This document shows, in pieces, positions 5,908 through 11,533 of a stretch of 11,603 nucleotides of DNA. Each line of letters opens with the position of its first letter. Within the stretch, counting starts at the first letter, position 1. This DNA is from Dehalococcoidia bacterium (GTDB taxonomy: Bacteria; Chloroflexota; Dehalococcoidia; JAUYDP01). The DNA is taken from positions 1 to 11,603 of the forward strand of contig JAUYDP010000082.1 in NCBI GenBank assembly GCA_030691805.1. The letters are read 5' to 3'. Below the pieces are notes generated by a model. It searched no databases and was not told the DNA's origin. It saw only the letters and a list, made by a program, of their open reading frames with translations. Both the position numbers and the translations under genes were made by a program.

Positions 5908-6324
5908 TCACTCGCCCACCATCTGAAGCACAATCTCCCTGGACCGCGGCCGGTTGTCGAAGTCAACCAATACCACTTGCTGCCAGACGCCCAGAATCGG
6001 GCAGCCGCCGGAGAAGGGAACAGTGAGGGAAGGCCCTAATGCCGAAGCACGCACATGCGAATAGCCGTTGGCGTCATTCCAGCGAAGGTCGTGGTTGTAG
6101 GGAGGGCCTTCGGGGGCTACCCGCTGCCAGAAAGAACGGAAGTCCTCTTCCAGGCCCGGCTCGTACTCAATAGTGGTCACGGCGGCGGTAGAGCCAATAA
6201 CGAACAGGTTTACAATGCCATCTTTCAGCCCGGAACGCGCTACTTCGGAGATTAGTTGTGGGGTGATGTCTGTCATGTCGCAGTGTCCCTTGGTCCGCAG
6301 TTGCAGCCGTCTCGTCACCACCAT
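5908..6324 (-). CDS. yjbQ: YjbQ/UPF0047 family protein
   Basis: Small conserved enzyme-like protein; members show thiamine-phosphate synthase side activity, but the physiological role is unsettled. The whole family pattern is present in 138 residues: GSTAAVTTIEYEPGL (44-58), PYNHDLRWNDANGYSHVRAS (75-94) with putative metal ligands His78 and His90, then the ending GVWQQVVLVDFDNRPRSREIVLQ. The GSTAAVTTIEYEPG form, instead of HTTAAL..NE, is the variant I associate with archaea and thermophilic bacteria. The ATG follows a perfect AGGAGGTG (6332-6339) by 7 bp. It is the first gene of the polyamine operon and is separated from bpsA by 4 bp, an unexpected partner that may hint at a shared function. 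Confidence 0.93.
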   Translation of the reverse strand: MVVTRRLQLRTKGHCDMTDITPQLISEVARSGLKDGIVNLFVIGSTAAVTTIEYEPGLEEDFRSFWQRVAPEGPPYNHDLRWNDANGYSHVRASALGPSLTVPFSGGCPILGVWQQVVLVDFDNRPRSREIVLQMVGE

Positions 6325-6349
6325 CTCTCTCCACCTCCTGCTGCAAGGG

Positions 6350-6358
6350 ATTATAACA
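6350..6358 (-). promoter_or_regulatory. Extended -10 promoter of the yjbQ-bpsA-speD-speE-ODC operon
   Basis: On the minus strand TGTTATAAT gives a consensus TATAAT (6350-6355) with the TGn extension. The region 17 bp further upstream (GGCGCA) does not resemble a -35 box, which is common for extended -10 promoters. Transcription would start near 6343, leaving a leader of about 19 nt that is almost entirely the ribosome binding site. No room exists for a polyamine-responsive leader. Confidence 0.65.
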
Positions 6359-6433
6359 TAGACTGGAATTTATGCGCCCGTTAATCGCCATTTTCCGTCT
6401 CCTTTGCCTCGAAAGGGCCACCGGGTTATAATA

Positions 6434-6487
6434 GGGTCAAGGGTCCAGGTACAGGGTTTAGGGTTTAGGTTATGGGGTCTGGGTGAG
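6434..6487 (+). repeat. G-rich ~7-bp repeat tract (GGGTNNA)
   Basis: Successive units GGGTCAA, GGGTCCA, GGTACA, GGGTTTA, GGGTTTA, GGTTAT, GGGGTCT and GGGTGAG follow one another with 6- or 7-bp steps. The pair GGGTTTAGGGTTTA equals plant-type telomere repeat, surely by chance. Six runs of three or more G occur in 54 bp on the plus strand, so a G-quadruplex is possible although two loops are long (10 nt). Confidence 0.6.
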
Positions 6488-6497
6488 GCAGGTTTGA

Positions 6498-6512
6498 TTA
6501 GGTCAGACCTAA
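6498..6512. promoter_or_regulatory. 15-bp dyad, possible operator
   Basis: TTAGGT, three bases, then ACCTAA: a perfect 6-bp inverted repeat of the size and symmetry of a repressor operator. It lies in the divergent region, 174 bp from the yjbQ start and 405 bp from lysA. No regulator is encoded nearby, so the assignment is weak. Confidence 0.25.
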
Positions 6513-6559
6513 CTGTTGGGCGCGTCGCCACGAAAGGGATAAGTACTCTAAGGGGCAGT

Positions 6560-6582
6560 GGGGCGGACACAAGGTCCGCCCC
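6560..6582. repeat. Left palindrome of the 21-bp array
   Basis: Perfect 9-bp arms GGGGCGGAC (6560-6568) and GTCCGCCCC (6574-6582) enclose the loop ACAAG. The right arm ends in CCCCTAC, which is also the start of each 21-bp unit, so the palindrome runs directly into the array. No T-tract follows, so an intrinsic terminator is unlikely. Confidence 0.85.
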
Positions 6583-6765
6583 TACATGCTGGTATACTTC
6601 CCCTACACGCTGGTATACCGCCCCTACACGCTGGTATACCGCCCCTACACGCTGGTATTGCCCCTACACGCTGGTATACTTCCCCTACACGCTGGTATAC
6701 CGCCCCTACACGCTGGTATACTGCCCTTACACGCTGGTATACTTCCCCTACACGCTGGTATACCG
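6579..6765 (+). repeat. Nine-copy 21-bp tandem repeat
   Basis: Units start at 6579, 6600, 6621, 6642, 6661, 6682, 6703, 6724 and 6745. The consensus is CCCCTACACGCTGGTATAC plus two variable bases. Unit 4 is 19 bp, having lost two bases, unit 1 has one substitution (ACATGC) and unit 8 has CCCTTAC. The variable pair runs TT, CG, CG, TG, TT, CG, TG, TT, CG, which suggests duplication of blocks of two to four units. When the pair is CG the unit contains the palindrome GGTATACC. There are no spacers. The 21-bp step equals two turns of B-DNA, so the units lie on one face of the helix. Confidence 0.95.
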
Positions 6766-6784
6766 ACACGTCTGGGCCCACGTA

Positions 6785-6805
6785 GGGGTCGACCTTGTGT
6801 CGACC
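6785..6805. repeat. Right palindrome of the 21-bp array, inverted relative to the left one
   Basis: Arms GGGTCGAC (6785-6792) and GTCGACCC (6798-6805) enclose the loop CTTGT, the reverse complement of the left palindrome's ACAAG. The flanking GTAG at 6782-6785 is likewise the inverse of the left CTAC. Arm differences between the two palindromes (CGGAC versus TCGAC) are compensated on the opposite arm, so pairing is kept. Confidence 0.8.
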
Positions 6806-6854
6806 CGGCGCGGCTTGTGGCGCCCAACTTGTTTTTCAAGACCGAGATCCGTCT

Positions 6855-6906
6855 GCTGACCGCTGACCACTGACGGCTGATAGCTGATAGCTGATAGTTG
6901 ATCGCT
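6855..6906 (+). repeat. Heptad repeat array, GCTGATA type, abutting the lysA RBS
   Basis: Seven full 7-bp units and a 3-base partial: GCTGACC twice, ACTGACG, GCTGATA three times, GTTGATC, then GCT. The next base begins the Shine-Dalgarno sequence AGGAGG (6907-6912). The period is exact throughout. TGA in every unit, and TAG across the GCTGATA junctions, put stop codons in all three forward frames just ahead of lysA. It is the counterpart of the array at 638-690. Confidence 0.85.
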
Positions 6907-6916
6907 AGGAGGTAGA

Positions 6917-8233
6917 GTGTCCATCCCAGGGGGACTGGTAAACATATTGCCGGAAACGTCTCAGGTAAGCCCGGAGGACCACTTGGTTATTGGGGGTTGC
7001 GATCTGGTGCAACTGGCCCGCGAGTACGGAACGCCCCTTTACCTATTCGACGAGGGGACCTTGAGGCGACGCTGCCGGGAATTCGTTGGCGAGTTTACCA
7101 GCCGCTACGCCAATACTCAGGTCCTTTACGCCAGCAAAGCCTATTCTAACCCCGCCCTGGTCAAGCTTTTTCAGGAAGAGGGTCTCGGCCTGGACGTGGT
7201 GTCGGCTGGGGAATTGATGATAGCCCGCGCCGCAGGTTTCCCGTTGGAACGGGCCTACTTCCACGGCAACAACAAGACCCCTCAGGAGCTGGAGCTGGCC
7301 TTGTCGCACGGAATTGGGCGTATTGTTGTAGACAGCTTCTACGAGTTGGACCTATTGGAGGGGATTGCGGCCTCCCAAGGTAAGACGGTGCAGATATTGC
7401 TGCGCCTTTCCCCTGGTATAGACCCCCACACCCATGCCAAGACAACCACGGGGATAATTGATAGTAAGTTCGGCTTCCCCATCGCCACCGGCCAGGCGGA
7501 GGAGGCGGTCTGGACGGCCCAGAAACTCCCCCACCTGGACCTGGTCGGGCTGCACTGTCATCTGGGGTCCCCTATCTTTGAGGTCGAGCCTTATGCTCAG
7601 GCTCTGGAGGTCCTGCTGGAATTCGTCTACTACGTAGAGACTATGTACGCCTTCCAGTTAAAGGAGCTAAGCCCGGGTGGTGGCTTCGCCATCCAGTATG
7701 TGCCGGAAATCCCGCCCCCAAGGGTGTCCGAGTACGCCGAAGTCATCACCTCTAATATCAAGAATTGGCTGGGAGCCAGGGAGGCGCCCCGCTTGCTCAT
7801 CGAGCCGGGACGGTCTATCGTAGGGAGAGCCGGGGTGGCCCTTTATACCGTGGGGGCCAGTAAGGAAGTGCCCGGTATCAGGAAGTTCGTTTCGCTGGAT
7901 GGGGGAATGGGCGATAACATCCGTCCTGTAATATATGGTTCCCGTTATGTAGCCGTAGTTGCAAACCGGGTCTCTGCGCCGGAGGAGGAAAAGGTGACCC
8001 TGGCAGGCAAATACTGTGAATCGGGGGACCTTCTCATCGAAAATATCACCCTCCCCCGCCTGAGGGCAGGTGACCTGGTGGCAATACCCGCCAGCGGGGC
8101 CTACTGTCTGTCCATGGCTAGCAATTACAATGCCTCCCTGCGCCCACCGATTGTCATGCTAAAGGAGGGCAAAGCCAGGGTCATACGCCGGCGGGAGACC
8201 TTCGAGGACTTGATGCGCTGCGATGTCTGGTAG
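6917..8233 (+). CDS. lysA: Diaminopimelate decarboxylase
   Basis: Converts meso-diaminopimelate to L-lysine, the last step of lysine synthesis. A fold-III PLP enzyme of 438 residues, the usual length. The PLP lysine is Lys74 in YASKAY. HCHLGS, the glycine loop SPGGGFA and EPGRSIVG follow, then the DAPDC-specific CESGD with the catalytic Cys, and GAYCLSMASNYN near the C-terminus. It is a distant homologue of the ornithine decarboxylase in the same window, and the two are told apart by CESGD versus CDSVD. The start is GTG at 6917, four bases after AGGAGG; the protein begins MSIPGGLVNI, and TPLYLFDE lies at the expected distance. The last 11 bp overlap holB. No lysine riboswitch was seen upstream, where repeats fill the space. 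Confidence 0.96.
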   Translation: MSIPGGLVNILPETSQVSPEDHLVIGGCDLVQLAREYGTPLYLFDEGTLRRRCREFVGEFTSRYANTQVLYASKAYSNPALVKLFQEEGLGLDVVSAGELMIARAAGFPLERAYFHGNNKTPQELELALSHGIGRIVVDSFYELDLLEGIAASQGKTVQILLRLSPGIDPHTHAKTTTGIIDSKFGFPIATGQAEEAVWTAQKLPHLDLVGLHCHLGSPIFEVEPYAQALEVLLEFVYYVETMYAFQLKELSPGGGFAIQYVPEIPPPRVSEYAEVITSNIKNWLGAREAPRLLIEPGRSIVGRAGVALYTVGASKEVPGIRKFVSLDGGMGDNIRPVIYGSRYVAVVANRVSAPEEEKVTLAGKYCESGDLLIENITLPRLRAGDLVAIPASGAYCLSMASNYNASLRPPIVMLKEGKARVIRRRETFEDLMRCDVW

Positions 8234-9239
8234 GCTCTCAGGTTATCCGAAGGTAGTCGGACGTATTCAGCGTGAGCTGGTTGAGGGACTGGTCTCTCAC
8301 GCCTACTTGGTATTGGGACCTCCCCAGGTAGGGAAGATGGTCCTGGCTCTGGACCTGGCCCAGGCCCTGAACTGTGAAGGGCCCGATGTCCCGTGCGGCC
8401 GTTGTCCTCACTGCCAAAAGACCGTTGCCTTGGCCCATCCTGACGTACAGGTCCTGGCGCTGCTGGTGGACCAGAAGTCAGAGCGCTTTCACCAGGTGGT
8501 TAGCATAGACCAGGTCAGGGCGCTACAGCGGGATGCCAGCTTGCATCCATATTGGGGGAAATACCGGGTATTTATTATTGATGGGGCGCAGCGGATGAGC
8601 ACCGAGGCTGCCAACTGTCTTCTAAAGACCCTGGAGGAGCCTCCGCCTGCCTGCATCATTATTCTCCTGGCTACAGAGGAGAATGACCTGCCGGCAACGA
8701 TCATCTCTCGCTGCCGTAAGGTCTATTTGCGACCGTTGCCCGTGTCGCAGGTCGAGAGAATATTATTGGAGCAAGGAACAGCACCGGAAGAAGCCCTTCT
8801 ACTATCGAGGCTCTCAGGGGGTCGGCTGGGATGGGCCCTTTCCGCGAGGGGTGAAACCCGGCTGATGAGCGCTCGATCCAGTGTACTGGGCTCCTTGCGG
8901 GGGGGCCTTGGCGGAGGAATACCGGAGCGGTTCCATCTGGCGGAAGAGATGGCCGGCCTATTTTACAAGGATAGGAGCGCTCTAGAGAGGGCTTTGCAGA
9001 TATGGCTAGGATGGGCGAGGGACCTTCTGCTGGTCAGGGGAGGATTTAACCAAGGGATAAGCAACGTTGACGAAGAGCAGGCGCTCAACCAGTGGAGCGA
9101 GAGGCTCTCCAATAAGGAGATATTAGCATTCGTTAAGGCTATCATAAGTACACTGGAATGCCTGGAGCGAAATGTAAGCCCCCGTTTAGCTCTAGACGCT
9201 CTAATGCTTCAGGCTCCGCACCGCGGCGCCGATGCCTAG
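8223..9239 (+). CDS. holB: DNA polymerase III, delta-prime subunit (clamp loader)
   Basis: Part of the clamp-loader complex that places the sliding clamp on DNA. The 338 residues begin with an AAA+ domain: Walker A GPPQVGK (32-38), zinc-binding Cys51, Cys58, Cys61 and Cys64 (CEGPDVPCGRCPHC), and QVRALQRDASLHPYWGKYRVFIID. The Walker B region reads IIDGAQRM in place of IIDEA.xM, so the catalytic Glu is missing, as expected for a subunit that need not hydrolyse ATP. SRC (162-164) is the conserved motif that supplies an arginine finger to the neighbouring subunit. The C-terminal part is the helical collar domain. The ATG lies inside the end of lysA, so translation is likely coupled. ricT follows downstream, as holB and yaaT (ricT) neighbour each other in Bacillus. 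Confidence 0.94.
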   Translation: MSGRLSGYPKVVGRIQRELVEGLVSHAYLVLGPPQVGKMVLALDLAQALNCEGPDVPCGRCPHCQKTVALAHPDVQVLALLVDQKSERFHQVVSIDQVRALQRDASLHPYWGKYRVFIIDGAQRMSTEAANCLLKTLEEPPPACIIILLATEENDLPATIISRCRKVYLRPLPVSQVERILLEQGTAPEEALLLSRLSGGRLGWALSARGETRLMSARSSVLGSLRGGLGGGIPERFHLAEEMAGLFYKDRSALERALQIWLGWARDLLLVRGGFNQGISNVDEEQALNQWSERLSNKEILAFVKAIISTLECLERNVSPRLALDALMLQAPHRGADA

Positions 9240-9367
9240 AAGTCCGGCCGGAAAGTCTCATTTGGCAGAATTCCGGCGCAATATCACGTTCGGAAGTTAG
9301 CAATAGGGACGCCATTTCCCGGTTTTCGGCTTTACTCCTAGCGCCGTGCTGTTGCTTGCACAAACGG

Positions 9368-9600
9368 TAGGATGGGGGTTATCCCCCCTCGCACGTTTTG
9401 GCGCCACGAAAAACGGGGGGGATTGGGGGTGTCCCCCTTCACCCAGCTTAGCCTCATGCAAAGACGGGGGGATTGGGGGTGTCCCCTTCACCCAGATTAG
9501 CTTCATGCAAAGACGGGGGGATTGGGGGTGTCCCCTTTCACCCAGATTGGCGTTATGCAAAGACGGGGGTATTGGGGGGTGTCCCCCCTCTCTTATCCGG
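9368..9600. repeat. ~50-bp tandem repeat array with G and C runs
   Basis: Three full units of 51, 49 and 50 bp start at 9413, 9464 and 9513, followed by a partial unit at 9563-9600 and preceded by a degenerate one at 9368-9412. Each unit reads ACGGGGGGATTGGGGGTG, a run of C, TTCACCCAG, then a diverged AT-richer stretch ending in ATGCAAAG. GGGGG-TGT-CCCCC within each unit can form a tight hairpin, so the array could fold into a row of stem-loops or, on the plus strand, G-quadruplexes. Length changes between units are mostly in the homopolymer runs, as expected from slippage. Confidence 0.88.
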
Positions 9601-9636
9601 GCGGTGGGGGGTTGGGTGGACTCAACCGTAGGGAAT

Positions 9637-9659
9637 CCTGCTGGCCCCAAACCAGCAGG
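9637..9659 (+). promoter_or_regulatory. Stem-loop in the ricT leader
   Basis: Perfect 8-bp arms CCTGCTGG (9637-9644) and CCAGCAGG (9652-9659) around a 7-nt loop, 13 bp before the ricT Shine-Dalgarno sequence. No T-run follows, so it is not a standard terminator; it may affect mRNA stability or translation. A weaker stem (GGTTG 9610-9614 with CAACC 9623-9627) sits just upstream. Confidence 0.5.
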
Positions 9660-9688
9660 CAGGGACACACTTAGGAGGTCTACGGCTA

Positions 9689-10522
9689 ATGCCTGAAATA
9701 GTTGGCATAAGATTCAAGCAGGCGGGCAAGGTCTACTACTTCGATCCCGCCGGGCTGGAGCTAGGAATAAACGACCACGTCCTGGTGGAGACCAGCCACG
9801 GCCTGGAGATTGGGCGGGTGGTTATAACCCCCAAGCAAGTGGTCGAAGCCGAGATATCCGAGCCACTCAAGCCTGTCATCCGCAAAGCTGAGGACGAGGA
9901 CTTGAAGAAGGCCGGAGACTGGCAGGACAGGGTAGACGAAGCGCTAAGGACCTGTCAGGCTAAGGTGGCCGATCATAATCTGCCGATGAAAATATTGACT
10001 GCGGAGTATAACTTCGACGGGAGCCGCCTCACGTTCTACTTCACCGCTGAGGCCCGGGTGGATTTCCGTGATCTCTTACGGGAGTTGGCCTCTACCTTTC
10101 GAACCCGCATCGAGTTGAAACAGGTAGGAGTGAGAGACAAAGCTAAGATGCTTGGGGGCATAGGACGCTGCGGGCGGCAACTGTGCTGTTCTTCGTTTCT
10201 TTGCGATTTCTCCACGGTTACGATGCGGATGGCCAAGGAACAGAACCTACCGCTTAACCCCATGAAGATATCCGGACTGTGTGGCCGGCTTTTGTGCTGC
10301 CTTTCCTATGAGAACGATCAATACGCCGAAATCAAACAGAAGCTGCCCAAGGTGGGAGAGAGGGTTAACACATCCCACGGCCCTGGGAAGGTGACATCCA
10401 CTAATGTGCTTAAAGAAACGGTCTACATCGAACTGGAAACCGGGGCCGTCGTAGAGGCGCCGGCCTCCGAAGTCCAGAAGCGGGGAGCCATGGGCGGCCC
10501 CCCGCCTTCAGGAAAATCCTAA
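9689..10522 (+). CDS. ricT: PSP1 domain protein, RicT (YaaT) family
   Basis: In Bacillus, RicT (YaaT) joins RicA and RicF in an iron-sulfur complex that acts with RNase Y in mRNA processing and influences competence, sporulation and biofilm. The 277 residues match the family length. GIRFKQAGKVYYFDP and HGLEIGRVV (37-45) start the PSP1 domain, then RKAEDEDL, the strand ILTAEYNFDGSRLTFYFTAEARVDFRDLLRELA, and RIELKQVGVRDKAKMLGGIGRCGRQLCC. The cysteines Cys161, 166, 167, 172, 198, 203 and 204 include the cluster ligands of the family. The ATG follows AGGAGG by 10 bp. Neighbourhood with holB supports the call. Partners RicA and RicF are not in this window. Confidence 0.93.
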   Translation: MPEIVGIRFKQAGKVYYFDPAGLELGINDHVLVETSHGLEIGRVVITPKQVVEAEISEPLKPVIRKAEDEDLKKAGDWQDRVDEALRTCQAKVADHNLPMKILTAEYNFDGSRLTFYFTAEARVDFRDLLRELASTFRTRIELKQVGVRDKAKMLGGIGRCGRQLCCSSFLCDFSTVTMRMAKEQNLPLNPMKISGLCGRLLCCLSYENDQYAEIKQKLPKVGERVNTSHGPGKVTSTNVLKETVYIELETGAVVEAPASEVQKRGAMGGPPPSGKS

Positions 10523-10535
10523 ACACGAGGACGAT

Positions 10536-11165
10536 ATGGAAATATCTTGGCTAAGCCATTCCTGCTTCAGGGTAAAGGGGAAGGGTGCGACTATAATCAC
10601 CGATCCCTATGACCCCAACATTGGATACCAGCTTGGTAAGCCGGTTGCCAACATCGTTACCATTAGCATAGACCTCCCCGATCATAATTACGTGCAGGGA
10701 GTCGCGGGAGACCCCATGGTCATAGATGGACCGGGAGAGTATGAGATTGCCGGTGTGCGGATAACCGGCATCGCTTCCCGTTCCCGCGATGAGCAGGGGC
10801 ATCGGAACACGGTCTACGTTCTTGAGATGGACGAAATGAGGCTTTGCCACCTGGGAGAGATGAGCAAGGTGCCCCAGGCCGATCTGGTAGAGGCCGTGGG
10901 TAATCTGGATGTCCTCTTCGTCCCCGTGGGGGGAAGGGGAACGCTGGATGCCTCCCAAGCCACCGAGACCATCAGCCTTCTGTCACCCAAAATAGTGGTC
11001 CCTATGCACTATAAGACTTCGCTGTTTGGCCCGGACCTGGAGCCGATAGACCGGTTCCTGCGGGAGATGGGGGTAAAGGAGCCGGCGCCTCAAGCCAGGA
11101 TCAATGTGACCAGGAGCGCCGTCCCGGAGAACACCCAGATGATCATCATGGAGGCGAAAGGCTAG
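10536..11165 (+). CDS. Metallo-beta-lactamase-fold protein with degenerate metal site
   Basis: The 209-residue chain follows the UlaG/UPF0173-like branch of the metallo-beta-lactamase fold: MEISWLSHSCFRVKGKGATIITDPYDP at the start, GPGEYEIAGVRITGIASR in the middle, then CHLGEMSK, VLFVPVGGRGTLDASQA and PKIVVPMHYKT. The HxHxDH motif reads SIDLPDH (44-50): the first two histidines are Ile45 and Leu47, while Asp49 and His50 remain. His105, Asp138 and His158, the other expected ligands, are kept. One metal site is therefore probably lost, and hydrolase activity is doubtful. It lies 13 bp after ricT with GAGG (10527-10530) ahead of the ATG, so it is probably co-transcribed. Function unknown. Confidence 0.85.
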   Translation: MEISWLSHSCFRVKGKGATIITDPYDPNIGYQLGKPVANIVTISIDLPDHNYVQGVAGDPMVIDGPGEYEIAGVRITGIASRSRDEQGHRNTVYVLEMDEMRLCHLGEMSKVPQADLVEAVGNLDVLFVPVGGRGTLDASQATETISLLSPKIVVPMHYKTSLFGPDLEPIDRFLREMGVKEPAPQARINVTRSAVPENTQMIIMEAKG

Positions 11166-11533
11166 CTGCTTCTTCCCATCTCCCATCTGAGGACCCGTTC
11201 CCTTATCCCACCAAAATCCTTTATCGCCAACTCAAGGTATCTGCTGTCCTGTTCGGCCCCTTTCGGGAACTTTAAGATACCCTCCTGGTGGTGAGCCCCT
11301 TCGCTCTCGGACTGCCAGGCGACAGGAGCGGCCTCAATTCCCTTCTCGTTCCGCAGCACGGAAAGCTTGGTCCAGTTGTAACGGCCCAGGTCCCCGGAGT
11401 GGGTGTCTATTACCACTTGGAAGGCCAGGAAGCGGTCAATCTGGGCGGATGAAGCCTCGGGACTTCCGGCGACCACCCACGTGGCCTTGACGGTGATCCC
11501 ACCCTGACCCTGGTCGCGTTGCAGAGCTATCTA
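11162..11533 (-). pseudogene. C-terminal fragment of a conserved (probably exported) protein, interrupted
   Basis: From a TAG at 11531-11533 down to the stop at 11162 the minus strand encodes about 122 residues that read like a real beta-rich domain: GGITVKATWV, FLAFQVVIDTHSGDLGRYNW, TKLSVLRNEKG, EGAHHQEGILKFP, RYLELAIKDFGG, IRERVLRWEM. I recall this pattern as the C-terminal domain of secreted or lipoprotein-like proteins in Chloroflexota and Firmicutes, but cannot name the family. The frame has a second stop (TAA, 11570-11572) upstream. The first possible start, GTG at 11476, lies inside the domain and has no ribosome site. It is thus probably a decayed gene, unless a sequencing error near the contig-like end hides the continuation. 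Confidence 0.5.

Larger units (their letters stand above)
6325..6916. other. Divergent intergenic region packed with repeats
   Basis: This 592-bp interval between the divergent yjbQ operon and lysA has no credible gene. From left to right it holds the operon promoter, a plus-strand TATAAT (6427-6432) with a weak -35, a G-rich heptad tract, a small dyad, a palindrome, nine 21-bp units, an inverted partner palindrome, and a CTGANNN heptad array up to the lysA ribosome site. Open frames across the 21-bp array exist only because 21 is a multiple of 3. Confidence 0.8.
9240..9688. other. Repeat-filled interval between holB and ricT
   Basis: This 449-bp interval has no credible gene. 9240-9367 shows only a 10-bp palindrome TCCGGCCGGA (9243-9252). 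9368-9600 is the ~50-bp repeat array. 9610-9659 has two small hairpins ahead of the ricT ribosome site (AGGAGG, 9673-9678). Long open frames on both strands over the array come from the repeat itself. Confidence 0.75.

Noticed and set aside
6560..6582. Intrinsic terminator
   Set aside because: The stem is strong but no T-run follows on either strand, and neither flanking gene ends there.
6579..6765. CRISPR array
   Set aside because: Units are directly adjacent with no spacers, are too short, and no cas gene is present.
6404..6873. Long overlapping open frames on both strands encoding TRWYTAP- or PLHAGIP-type repeats
   Set aside because: They result from a 21-bp repeat, which keeps any frame open; the 19-bp fourth unit shifts the frame mid-array, codon use is repeat-driven and there is no ribosome site.
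6806..6916. Lysine riboswitch ahead of lysA
   Set aside because: The leader is short and filled by a heptad repeat; none of the L-box helices are visible.
9297..9696. Open frames over the ~50-bp array on both strands
   Set aside because: Low-complexity translation of the repeat; unit lengths of 51, 49 and 50 bp change frame between units, and both strands are open at once.
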